Below the pieces are notes generated by a model that saw nothing but the letters and a program-made list of their open reading frames with translations, made no database searches and was not told the DNA's origin. Position numbers and translations under genes: made by a program. Below are positions 33,677-41,392 of a stretch of DNA of 50,977 bases, in pieces. Origin of the DNA: Clostridiales bacterium (GTDB lineage Bacteria > Bacillota > Clostridia > Oscillospirales > Acutalibacteraceae). Within the stretch, counting starts at the first letter, position 1. Each line of letters begins with the position of its first letter. The stretch is taken from positions 1 to 50,977 of the forward strand of contig JAAYUL010000141.1 of the NCBI GenBank assembly GCA_012517675.1, in the 5' to 3' direction.

Positions 33677-35059
33677 CTATTTTTCTATTTTGGCTTTTCC
33701 GATTTTCGCCTTCAGGTTTTTGTCCATGTTGGCAATCGCTTCCTTCATGGACTGGCTGCCGGCCACATATTTTTCAAGCTCAGCACTGATGATTTCATCC
33801 GCTTCCGCATCCTGCGGGGTGACGACCAGATTTTTGCTGCCGTTTTGCAGGAATTCACTTTCCTTGGCGCGGAAGGATTCTCCGCCGTAAAAAGTGGAGG
33901 ACTCTTTCCAGAACTTATTCTTCAGCATATCCAGGGAAATCGGGTTGGAATAAGGGGCGTTCTGCTCCACCATTTTGTTGACCCATTCCTGACGGGAGGT
34001 GCTGTCAAAGTTGAAGTCTTTCCAGAGCTTTTCGCAAAGTCCCGCGTAAACGCCGTCTTTTTTGTTGACGATTGCGAAATAGGAGGAAACAGGAGCGCCC
34101 GCGGTTCCGACATCCTTAAACACAGGCGCGGACATGACACGCCACTGGCCGGAGGTTTCAGGGACATTTTTCCTCAGGAACTCGTCCCAGAAAGCGCCGA
34201 TATCAAAGGTTGCGACCTCCCCTTTGCGGGTCGCGTCGTACAGAGCCGGTTCCATGATGGTTGATTTCAGAAGCAGCCCCTGGGAATACATGGTGTCCAA
34301 AGCCCCCAGCGCAAGCTTCGTGCCCGAATCGGAACCGATGACAACATTGCCTTCGTCATCCCAGATTTTCGCATTTGCCTGAGGCATCAGACCGCGGCGG
34401 CCCCAATATCTCCATGTTTTGCTGCCGGGATCGATATAGGAAAGATAAACCTTTCCGTTGCTCTTTTCCTTCAGCTGTTTTCCCGCCTCGATGTAGCCTT
34501 CCACCGTGGACATCTGAGAGGGATCGACACCGTATTTGTCAAAAATCTGTTTGTTGTAGAACAGCATCTGCGGACGGACGGAATCCGGAAGGCCATAAAT
34601 TTTTCCCTGGAATTTCGCGTCATTGGCCGCGCCGGAAACCATCTTGTCCACCAGCGGCGTAACCAGAGCGGTTTCGTCCTTGACAATATCGCCCTTCGCC
34701 AGATCCATCAGGTTGACCGGGTCAATGTACATTGCGTCCGGAAGATCGTCGTACGAACCGGAAAGATAGGTTGTTGTGACTTTTTGCCTGGAATCGTCCG
34801 CGCCCTTGGTCTGAACGATCTCGATAGTGACTCCGGAAGCGATATCCTTGTTTCTTTCCAACCATGCGTCATAATACTGCTGTAAATACTGAGGCTGCCC
34901 ATACGCATAAATTACAACTTTGCCTTTGGGATAAACGGTTTTCCCATTCGTTGCCGATGCCGTGGAAGCAGTGCCTGCACTGCTGTTGGACCCGCATCCA
35001 ACAAACGCACCCATCATCATCATGAGTGCCAGCACCATTGAGACAATTTTCTTTTTCAT
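33677..35059 (-). CDS. Sugar ABC transporter solute-binding lipoprotein
   Basis: An extracellular family-1 solute-binding protein anchored as a lipoprotein. A signal peptide (MKKKIVSMVLALMMMMG) leads to the lipobox-like 'AFVGC', giving a modified cysteine near residue 21. The mature protein has the features of carbohydrate-binding proteins, such as 'DDLPDAMYIDPVNLMDLA' and 'GLPDSVRPQMLFYNKQIFDKYG'. The ATG at 35059 has GGAGG about seven bases upstream; an earlier start at 35077 has none. The product has 460 residues. It lies between the URO-D-family gene and the permeases, all on one strand. Confidence 0.9.
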   Translation of the reverse strand: MKKKIVSMVLALMMMMGAFVGCGSNSSAGTASTASATNGKTVYPKGKVVIYAYGQPQYLQQYYDAWLERNKDIASGVTIEIVQTKGADDSRQKVTTTYLSGSYDDLPDAMYIDPVNLMDLAKGDIVKDETALVTPLVDKMVSGAANDAKFQGKIYGLPDSVRPQMLFYNKQIFDKYGVDPSQMSTVEGYIEAGKQLKEKSNGKVYLSYIDPGSKTWRYWGRRGLMPQANAKIWDDEGNVVIGSDSGTKLALGALDTMYSQGLLLKSTIMEPALYDATRKGEVATFDIGAFWDEFLRKNVPETSGQWRVMSAPVFKDVGTAGAPVSSYFAIVNKKDGVYAGLCEKLWKDFNFDSTSRQEWVNKMVEQNAPYSNPISLDMLKNKFWKESSTFYGGESFRAKESEFLQNGSKNLVVTPQDAEADEIISAELEKYVAGSQSMKEAIANMDKNLKAKIGKAKIEK

Positions 35060-35082
35060 AGCAATCCTCCATTGCAATAATA

Positions 35083-36036
35083 TTATTTTGCAGCATTAAC
35101 TGCTGTCAAAATGCGCTCATAAGGGATTTCCGTCGGCAGAGTACAGTCGGCCCCCAGAATAAACCCTGTCCTCCCGAAAGAAGAAATAATGGATTTTACA
35201 GCCTGTGTCAATTCCTCTTCCGTGCCGTCCACCAGTACGCCGCTCCGGTTGGCCAGCCCGCCCATCACGGTGACTCCGTCGAAAAGCCTTCTTCCCTCTT
35301 CCAAGGAAAAGTGGGTTTCATACACGCCCCAGTTTACAACATCCGCCAGGCTCTTGTAGCCGGCGTAACGCTGCATATTCAAATTATCTTTGCACATATG
35401 TAAAAAATTATAACTGTTTTTCTCTTTCGCTGCTTTGAGGATCATTTGATCAAAAGGAGCGACACACTCTTCAAATTCCTCGTCGGTAAAGTAGTGCTTT
35501 TCGCCGCCGAGCGAAGCGAAGTAGATCCCGTCCAGCCCCAATTCCATATATTTCTGCGCCAGCTGGCACATGCCGTCTGTAATCCGTTGAAAAGCATCGA
35601 GCAAAGGCGCTTTGTTTTCGCGGATGTGCGAACAGAACATTTCGCGGACATTTTCATAACCGTATCTTGCCTCGATCGGATGAATGGCGGAAGCAACGAT
35701 CCCGTGAACGGTGCCCAAAGTAAACGCCGTTTGATCGCATCGGTCTAAAATCCGTTTGACCAGCTCGATCTGCGCCTGCATAAAATCATCATGAATGGAA
35801 ATGGTTCTGATTTTCTTCCAGTCTTCGGGCTTTCTGATTTCCCCCATGTCGGGAACAAGGTTTTCATTCATGATTTTAAGGATATCGGTATCGGTGCGCC
35901 TAAAAAAATCCAAATGGGATTGTACGCCCTCTTCTCCAAACGCTTTCTCTTTTGGAAAATGGAGATAAAAACCCGACGGAATCTGATCCACCGGTTCCCC
36001 TTTGATTGCCGCAATCACTCTTTCTCTTTTATTCAT
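35083..36036 (-). CDS. URO-D superfamily protein, possible zinc methyltransferase or lyase
   Basis: A 317-residue TIM-barrel protein of the uroporphyrinogen decarboxylase superfamily, first gene of the sugar ABC operon. The tetrapyrrole-binding motifs of true UroD (such as 'RQAGRY') are not seen, and no haem gene is near, so haem synthesis is unlikely. It has H213-x-C215 ('FLHMCKDN') and C298 ('GADCTLP'), matching the H-x-C...C zinc ligands of MtaA/MtbA-like methyltransferases. Similar genes recur beside sugar ABC transporters with no assigned role. The start has AAAGGA about nine bases upstream. The natural substrate is unknown. Confidence 0.75.
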   Translation of the reverse strand: MNKRERVIAAIKGEPVDQIPSGFYLHFPKEKAFGEEGVQSHLDFFRRTDTDILKIMNENLVPDMGEIRKPEDWKKIRTISIHDDFMQAQIELVKRILDRCDQTAFTLGTVHGIVASAIHPIEARYGYENVREMFCSHIRENKAPLLDAFQRITDGMCQLAQKYMELGLDGIYFASLGGEKHYFTDEEFEECVAPFDQMILKAAKEKNSYNFLHMCKDNLNMQRYAGYKSLADVVNWGVYETHFSLEEGRRLFDGVTVMGGLANRSGVLVDGTEEELTQAVKSIISSFGRTGFILGADCTLPTEIPYERILTAVNAAK

Positions 36037-36094
36037 AGTTTCTGTCCTTTCTTCCTATAGATTTTTATCAAAATGTTCACTGATGTTGTCACTA

Positions 36095-36123
36095 ATATTA
36101 CCACTGGTATTATCAGTTGTCAA
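36095..36123 (-). promoter_or_regulatory. Promoter of the URO-D/sugar ABC operon with an operator-like palindrome
   Basis: Minus strand TTGACA (36118-36123), 17-bp spacer, TAATAT (36095-36100). Within the spacer and -10 edge lies TACCACTGGTA (36099-36109), an inverted repeat around a central C, where a repressor (LacI- or GntR-type) would block polymerase. Confidence 0.6.
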
Positions 36124-36376
36124 TACTATTCATAAAAATTCGAGTATAAACTGCATATTAAAACCTATCGTGACGAAAACTTTATTTATAAAATATATTC
36201 TACTGAAATTCCTGATTTACTTTATTCCGTACCGTACCGTGACGGACAAAAATTTTCTGACAATAAGGAAACATCCGTTGATCGGCATTCCCGTCCAGGA
36301 GGGACGCGGCGACCGACTTTAGAAAAAGCATACAAAATCGGCGCGACATGTTCTATCCTCCAAATTAATTTAACAA

Positions 36377-36405
36377 TTGACTTTTTAACTGTGATTTCTT
36401 ATAAT
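36377..36405 (+). promoter_or_regulatory. Promoter of the LacI-type regulator
   Basis: TTGACT (36377-36382), 17-bp spacer, perfect TATAAT (36400-36405). Expected start near 36412. Confidence 0.65.
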
Positions 36406-36428
36406 TTAAGTAAATTATAAACACAGTT
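36387..36428. promoter_or_regulatory. Nested palindromes over the lacI-type promoter, candidate autoregulatory operator
   Basis: A 22-bp perfect inverted repeat, TTATAATTTA-AG-TAAATTATAA (36399-36420), overlaps the -10. It is enclosed by AACTGTG (36387-36393) and CACAGTT (36422-36428). The arrangement suggests repressor binding on the promoter. Confidence 0.5.
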
Positions 36429-36482
36429 AGCTTACAATCATGCCGCCATGCAGCAATTTATTACGACTGGAAGATGACAATC

Positions 36483-37505
36483 ATGATAAAAACGATTCGA
36501 ATGGCAGATATCGCGGAAAAGCTCGGCGTCAGCACGGTGACTGTTTCAAAGGCTTTATCCGGAAAAGACGGCGTAAGCGAGCCGATCCGGGAAAAAATTA
36601 AATCCCTGGCGGATGAAATGGGATATCGCTACAAAATATCTCCAAAAAAGAACCTGAAAGACACCGGGAATATCGGTATCCTGATTCCTTCCAGCTTTGT
36701 AGAAAAATCGAATTCATTTTATTGGGACATGTATGAGCATGTGGTGAAACGCCTTGCAAACAGCGGATATTTCGGCATCCTTGAAATGGTCAGTCTGGAG
36801 GATGAGCATCAGCTGAATGAACCGCGCATTTTACAGAATGATAAAATCGACGGCCTGATTCTGATCGGTCAGGCGGAAAACCGTTATCTTCAAATGCTCC
36901 GCAAGGAAAAAGTACCCACGATATACCTTGATTTCTATAATTCGGCGAGCGGGAACAACTGCGTGATTTCAGACGGCTATTACGGGATGTATGCCGTCAC
37001 CAATTACCTGATTTCAATGGGGCACCGCGATATTTATTTTGTCGGCTCCATTCGCTCCACAAGCAGTATTTGCGACCGTTATTTCGGTTACTGCCGTGCG
37101 ATGATGGAACATCAATTGCCGGTGACGGAGGAGATGAAGATCCCCGACCGCGGGGAAGACGGGGTGCTTTCCATCAACCTGCCCGACAAACTCCCCACCG
37201 CATTTGTCTGCAACTGCGATCTGACCGCCAGCCAGGTGGCCAACATGCTGAAAGACAGGGGTCTTCGGGTCCCGGAGGATTGTTCTATCGCGGGCTTTGA
37301 CAATTACCTCTTTCCGGGGCTCAGTACGGTGGAATTAACCACTTATGCGGTGGATATGGAAGGGATGGTTCGTGCCTGCGTGGAGCGTCTCTTACGGAAA
37401 ATCCACAACCCGAATTATGAACCGACCCTGAAAATAATCAGCGGACATCTCATTATACGAAACAGCGTTCTGGATCTTCATACAAATCCCCTATTAAAAC
37501 CATAA
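36483..37505 (+). CDS. LacI-family transcriptional regulator
   Basis: A 340-residue regulator. The N-terminal helix-turn-helix is 'RMADIAEKLGVSTVTVSKAL', close to the LacI/PurR signature, then 'EMGYRYKISPKKNLK' leads into a periplasmic-binding-protein-like effector domain with 'GNIGILIP', 'IDGLILIGQ', 'RDIYFVGS' and 'CSIAGFDNYLFP'. It is divergent from the URO-D/sugar ABC operon and probably senses the same sugar or its phosphate. GGAAG lies nine bases before the ATG at 36483; an ATG at 36474 is too close. Followed by non-coding sequence with two hairpins. Confidence 0.9.
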   Translation: MIKTIRMADIAEKLGVSTVTVSKALSGKDGVSEPIREKIKSLADEMGYRYKISPKKNLKDTGNIGILIPSSFVEKSNSFYWDMYEHVVKRLANSGYFGILEMVSLEDEHQLNEPRILQNDKIDGLILIGQAENRYLQMLRKEKVPTIYLDFYNSASGNNCVISDGYYGMYAVTNYLISMGHRDIYFVGSIRSTSSICDRYFGYCRAMMEHQLPVTEEMKIPDRGEDGVLSINLPDKLPTAFVCNCDLTASQVANMLKDRGLRVPEDCSIAGFDNYLFPGLSTVELTTYAVDMEGMVRACVERLLRKIHNPNYEPTLKIISGHLIIRNSVLDLHTNPLLKP

Positions 37506-37672
37506 CAGCGAAGCTGCCTTTATATGAATTTGCGGCAGCAATTGGAATAAAAAGCGTCTTGAAACCGTTTTGGACTTCACCTCTTTGTTCTCAGTATGGA
37601 AGACTGAAAAACAAACGGGTGCCGTTCACGACGGATCAAGACGTTCTTTTTGTGCTGTTTATGATATGCAAT

Positions 37673-37709
37673 GCCCTCCTGAAAACAGGAACCCTGTTTT
37701 CAGGAGGGC
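37673..37709. repeat. Perfect 17-bp inverted repeat without a T-tract
   Basis: GCCCTCCTGAAAACAGG and CCTGTTTTCAGGAGGGC pair perfectly around a three-base loop (AAC). No T-run follows on either strand, so it is not a standard terminator. It lies 168 bases past the lacI-type stop. Confidence 0.6.
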
Positions 37710-37730
37710 GTGCTGGGAGACAAACAATAA

Positions 37731-37770
37731 AAGGGTGAATTGCAAAATTTTACTTTTGCAATTCACCCTT
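37731..37770 (-). terminator. Terminator of the SipW/VWA surface gene cluster
   Basis: AAGGGTGAATTGCAAAA and its exact complement form a 17-bp stem with a six-base loop, 12 bases past the last gene of the cluster. TTTTATTG follows on the minus strand. Confidence 0.8.
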
Positions 37771-37782
37771 GATACGAGAAAC

Positions 37783-38574
37783 TTATTTCTTTTGAGCGGA
37801 ACGCCGCTTTCCCTGAACGATGACAATCGCTGCAACAGAAACCAACGCAGCTATCAGAACGATCCAGATAAAGCGAGGATCCTGACCGGTCTTCGGCGGT
37901 TGCGTCAAATCCGTCGGGCTGGCTTGCGGCGTGGATTCTTCACCGATGCTCTCTGCGGGTGTACTGGAAGGATTCACCAGAGGTGTGGATTCTTCGCCGA
38001 TACTTTCGGGAGACGCCACGGCTTCCAGCTGCAAAACCCACTGCAGATTCGCCGTTGCCGACGCGAATTCATTTCCCATCGTCTCAGGCGCGTGAATGGA
38101 GGCGGAGATAATCCCCGTTTCGGAATTTGCATTGACTGTACCCAACAAGATCTGATCGGTTACAATGTCGGCTGTTCCCGTTTTCCCGGAAGCAGGACCC
38201 TGATACAACACCTTGGTCGAAGAACCATCATCCATTTTAAAGGTGACATTCAGTACCAGAGTATCAAGCAGGGCTTTCACCTTTTCCGTATCGGTACCGG
38301 GCTGAGCCTGAAAATAAACCCTCATCTTATTGCTGCTCTGATTCCGTATCACAACATTCTGCTGGTCAGAGGTCCCTCCCGGCATCAGCCCCTGGAATAT
38401 TGCACCCGAGTCGCCTGCCTGCAAGGTATTGGCGGTCCCGTTGTACGTAACATACACCGGATTTTGCACAGCGGCAAACGAAGTAAGCGATGGGCCTGCC
38501 GACATAAACAGCAGAGAAGCCGCCAGAGAGATCAGTGCAATTCGTTTTGATTTTTTAACATTTAAATATTTCAT
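37783..38574 (-). CDS. Secreted surface protein with a PPKTG sortase signal
   Basis: A 263-residue exported protein, last gene of the surface cluster. A basic start and hydrophobic signal end near 'TSFAA'. The body (about 40-195) is beta-rich with 'NVVIRNQSSNKMRVYF', recalling Ig-like surface domains. A Ser/Pro-rich spacer contains the repeat 'ESIGEESTP' twice. The C-terminus has PPKTG (226-230), a hydrophobic helix and a positive tail (GKRRSAQKK): a cell-wall sorting signal. PPKTG fits the [SP]PXTG pattern of clostridial class-B-type sortases; no sortase gene is nearby. The ATG at 38574 is preferred over 38616, which has no ribosome binding site. Confidence 0.8.
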   Translation of the reverse strand: MKYLNVKKSKRIALISLAASLLFMSAGPSLTSFAAVQNPVYVTYNGTANTLQAGDSGAIFQGLMPGGTSDQQNVVIRNQSSNKMRVYFQAQPGTDTEKVKALLDTLVLNVTFKMDDGSSTKVLYQGPASGKTGTADIVTDQILLGTVNANSETGIISASIHAPETMGNEFASATANLQWVLQLEAVASPESIGEESTPLVNPSSTPAESIGEESTPQASPTDLTQPPKTGQDPRFIWIVLIAALVSVAAIVIVQGKRRSAQKK

Positions 38575-38657
38575 TGCATCAAATCCTTTTTTCAACATGA
38601 CGGCAATGCCAAGCATCGCCTAAATCATAAGCACTCCCACAACTTCTGCAAAACTCT

Positions 38658-39335
38658 TTACCCTGGATACGTTTCAGGCGTAATTCCATTCCAGTTCCGG
38701 ATGACGGTTTTTCCGCCCACAACCTCTGTTGAAGGGGTAAAATGCTCCGACTGCACCGCCTCCGCATTGACGTTCAACTGAAATGAAATACCGACTATTT
38801 CGTTGCCCCACTCTGTCGGGACATGAATTGTATTGCCGTCCTTTGCTGTTTTGAACAGCGCTACGGAACTTCCGTTGCCTGTCGTCGGGACTATACTGTC
38901 AAAGTAGTAGTAGCCATCCTGACTGCTTTTCGTCCAGCCATCGTTAGGACTGAAGAAATCTTCAGCGGTAATAACCCGCGTTGTGCCGTCAGAAAGCTGC
39001 ACTGCATTGTTCGCAATGACTTCCCCGTCCCTTTTTAAAACGAGCTCCACCTTCGCGCGGATATAGCAGGGATTATGCCCAATGTTCGTAATAGTCGGGT
39101 CTTTCAGAAAGCTGTCGCCGGGGAATATAAACCCTTTCTTCACATAAGCGCCATCTATGTAATCACTCATGGAAGAGCTTGAAAACACGGGTTCTTCCAG
39201 CTTGATGTTCACATTGCCCATGGTAACGACATTGGAAACTTCCGCTTTATCCGTCATCCAAGCCAGCGTTCCGCCGACAGCAACAAGAGAAGCTGTAGCA
39301 ACAGCGGTGATCAGAATTAAAATTTTTCTCTTCAT
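38658..39335 (-). CDS. TasA/camelysin-like exported protein, SipW-type signal (copy 3)
   Basis: A 225-residue protein. The N-terminus carries the SipW-dependent signal pattern: a hydrophobic stretch ending 'VGGTLAWMTDKAEVSNVVTMG', in which cleavage is expected around 'TLA-WMTD'. The mature chain continues 'NVNIKLEEPVF' as in TasA/CalY proteins and contains a single beta-rich domain. TasA-type proteins form biofilm matrix fibres, and camelysin is a related surface protein. AGGAG is nine bases from the ATG. It lies between another such gene and the PPKTG-anchored protein. Function is inferred from signal and context. Confidence 0.8.
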   Translation of the reverse strand: MKRKILILITAVATASLVAVGGTLAWMTDKAEVSNVVTMGNVNIKLEEPVFSSSSMSDYIDGAYVKKGFIFPGDSFLKDPTITNIGHNPCYIRAKVELVLKRDGEVIANNAVQLSDGTTRVITAEDFFSPNDGWTKSSQDGYYYFDSIVPTTGNGSSVALFKTAKDGNTIHVPTEWGNEIVGISFQLNVNAEAVQSEHFTPSTEVVGGKTVIRNWNGITPETYPG

Positions 39336-39421
39336 GAAAATCTTCTCCTAACGCCTGGTTTTCAGAATGGCTGAGCGAAAAATCGAATCGCTTAATTTAT
39401 CGGATAAAAACTTCCGCTATG

Positions 39422-40111
39422 TCACGGAGTAGGAGGAGTCAGAAGGTTCATCAGAGCCGTCTTCGTCGCAGCATTAAGATTGGTCAGACCGTCGTTGCCG
39501 TTTCTCTGAACCAGAGCCGCCGTTACGGAAATATTGAAATCTTTCAGATCGCTGACATCGGCCGTATTCTTAATCGTGACCGTATTAAAGAGGGTCTGAG
39601 TTTCAGCCTGCGGATCTACAACATCCTGATAGAAGAAATAGACATTTCCGTTGGCATCCACGACTTTTTCCCATTTCGTGGTGTTCCAGTCAATCGTGGC
39701 AATCTGCTCAATGGCATTCAGCGCAGCGGATGAAGTTGCCGCGTTCGGATAGGTGGCTTCCAGCTTGATCGCGACCCAGGCGGTGGAGCCTGTGGCAGCC
39801 GCGGAGGTGTTCTTGACCTGCGGGTCCTTATTGATCACACGGCCGGGAGTAATATTTTTGGCCTGGTTAATGCCGAGGGTCGGGGAAGGTAAAAGCGCGT
39901 CAGCTGCGAGTTGAACCGGATTGACAGCCTGATCATAATCGGCACCGTCATACGCATCTTCCTTGAGGGCTCCGGTCAAAGCCGTACCTGCCGTAAATAC
40001 GTTGGTTTTCGTCGGGGTTTTCGCTGTCAAATAAGCAAGTGTCGCACCCGCGGCAATTACGCCGACCATGGCCAGGGACATTACTGTCATAACTATGTTT
40101 CTTTTTTTCAT
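39422..40111 (-). CDS. TasA/camelysin-like exported protein, SipW-type signal (copy 2)
   Basis: A 229-residue exported protein. The signal reads 'MVGVIAAGATLAYLTAKTPT', then 'KTNVFTAGTALTGALKEDAY', matching the SipW-dependent exported protein pattern. The body is Ala/Thr/Asn-rich, as for fibre subunits, with 'NISVTAALVQRNGNDGLTN' near the end. It follows the signal peptidase gene by 48 bases, the expected position of a SipW substrate. AACCTCC (AGG-type site on the minus strand) precedes the ATG. It shares the signal motif with its two neighbours but little else, so the copies are diverged. Confidence 0.8.
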   Translation of the reverse strand: MKKRNIVMTVMSLAMVGVIAAGATLAYLTAKTPTKTNVFTAGTALTGALKEDAYDGADYDQAVNPVQLAADALLPSPTLGINQAKNITPGRVINKDPQVKNTSAAATGSTAWVAIKLEATYPNAATSSAALNAIEQIATIDWNTTKWEKVVDANGNVYFFYQDVVDPQAETQTLFNTVTIKNTADVSDLKDFNISVTAALVQRNGNDGLTNLNAATKTALMNLLTPPTP

Positions 40112-40159
40112 TTTGCTTAACCTCCATTTAATTCATTTTTTCACCTGAAAACAGGCGTT

Positions 40160-40684
40160 TTATTGTTTGGAGTCCGTCGACTCCTGGATCACATCTTTTT
40201 CTTTTGGCTTTGCCTCTACAATTTCCGGCAGAAAAAGCAGAAGTAAAATCAGGACCACAACACCGGTAACCCCCATAATTCCACGCGGTGTTTTGATTTC
40301 AACCGAAAGATAACCCAAATACGGAATTGCAGCAGGCGAAGCCCTGCCGATCAACGCTTCAAAACTGATGGGAGAATCGTTTGTATTGTTTTCATCACCT
40401 TTGGTGACAAACTGCTTTTTCGCGGTATCAATGGAAACCACCCGGTGCGTTGCCGCCATTCCTCCGCTTAACTGAAACGTAATGGCATCCCCCACCTTGA
40501 TTTCTTCCGGCGCGACCTTTTTCACAAAGATGATGGAACCCACCGGATAAGAACGCTGCATGCTTCCGCTTAACACGGCCAGCGGCTGATAACCAAACAG
40601 ATACGGGAGCATTAAAATCCCCGCCAACAGCGTCATGACAACCAACATGACCACCGAAATAATATTGCATACTTTTTTAAACAT
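40160..40684 (-). CDS. sipW: SipW-type (ER-type) signal peptidase I
   Basis: A 174-residue membrane-bound signal peptidase that removes the signals of the neighbouring TasA-like proteins. After an N-terminal helix (about 7-27), the nucleophile S41 lies in 'LSGSMQRSY', and H80 in 'ATHRVVSI' replaces the lysine of ordinary bacterial type I enzymes; this Ser/His pair defines the ER/SipW class. Conserved 'TKGDENN' follows, and a second helix (about 136-153) anchors the C-terminus, as in SipW. GAGG is about six bases from the ATG at 40684; the ATG at 40765 lies within the upstream gene and is not supported. Confidence 0.92.
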   Translation of the reverse strand: MFKKVCNIISVVMLVVMTLLAGILMLPYLFGYQPLAVLSGSMQRSYPVGSIIFVKKVAPEEIKVGDAITFQLSGGMAATHRVVSIDTAKKQFVTKGDENNTNDSPISFEALIGRASPAAIPYLGYLSVEIKTPRGIMGVTGVVVLILLLLFLPEIVEAKPKEKDVIQESTDSKQ

Positions 40685-40703
40685 TCCGTTCCTCTGTTCC
40701 TTA

Positions 40704-41375
40704 TTACGTCTTAGGTGCGATTGTGTGCTGCGTTTGGTTTTCCTGAACAAAGTCTCCCCATACATCCGTTACCGCTCCGCCATCCGACTGAATGGAATCG
40801 GCGATGACATCAATCTGAAGGTTATTGTAATCGGTGTCGGATGTGACGGAATTCAGAAGCAGTGTGGTAGTCGCCTGAGGCGCCAGAGCATTTTTATAGT
40901 AGAAGTAGCCGACCGAATTCCCGGAATCGTAAACATAGAACCAGTTGTCGCTCCAGATATTGGTATGTCCGCTTCCTGTTCCGGGGAACAGATTCAATGT
41001 TAAATCCCCCATCACGAAGGAATTACCGGAAATGCTCTGCGGCATGCCGGCAAACTGGATGCCCTCGGCCGTTGCCGTGTTGACGCCGGAACTGTCGCTG
41101 AATTTATAACTCGGAACCAGCATGACTCTGACATAAGCATAAATGGTGCCGGTATTTTTAACAGCCACCTGTTTTGTCGAATGGTCGACCGAATAGGAAC
41201 TGCTGGGAGTCCCCCCGCCGTTTTCTATGATGTCTACGTCCGGAACGCCTTTTACGAAACTGTTTGTTTTGGTCGTCGTTTTTGCGGACAAAAACGCCGC
41301 GGAATTACCGATGGAAAAGGCCAGCGTAAGAATCACAACAGAGGAAACCAGCAAAAGCACTTTTTTCCATTTCAT
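40704..41375 (-). CDS. TasA/camelysin-like exported protein, SipW-type signal (copy 1)
   Basis: A 223-residue exported protein, directly upstream of sipW. The signal ends 'IGNSAAFLSAKTTTKTNSFV', close to the pattern of the other two copies, including the shared 'K(T/P)..KTN.F..G' after the cleavage site. The body has 'IYAYVRVMLVPSYKFSD' and 'IQIDV/LQIDV'-like beta strands. GGAGGTG is about eight bases from the ATG at 41375, the better start than 41396. It is 17 bases after the VWA gene and 19 before sipW, so the three are co-transcribed. It could be the main fibre subunit or a minor, adhesin-associated component. Confidence 0.8.
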   Translation of the reverse strand: MKWKKVLLLVSSVVILTLAFSIGNSAAFLSAKTTTKTNSFVKGVPDVDIIENGGGTPSSSYSVDHSTKQVAVKNTGTIYAYVRVMLVPSYKFSDSSGVNTATAEGIQFAGMPQSISGNSFVMGDLTLNLFPGTGSGHTNIWSDNWFYVYDSGNSVGYFYYKNALAPQATTTLLLNSVTSDTDYNNLQIDVIADSIQSDGGAVTDVWGDFVQENQTQHTIAPKT

Positions 41376-41392
41376 AACGGCACCTCCTTTTT

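Larger units (their letters stand above)
36037..36482. other. Divergent regulatory region between the URO-D operon and lacI-type gene
   Basis: About 446 bases with two opposing sigma-A promoters. The middle (36130-36370) has no supported gene. Promoters and candidate operators are listed separately. Confidence 0.6.

Noticed and set aside
35083..36036. URO-D gene as haem-synthesis uroporphyrinogen decarboxylase
   Set aside because: Tetrapyrrole-binding motifs are absent, no haem genes adjoin it, and it heads a sugar transport operon.
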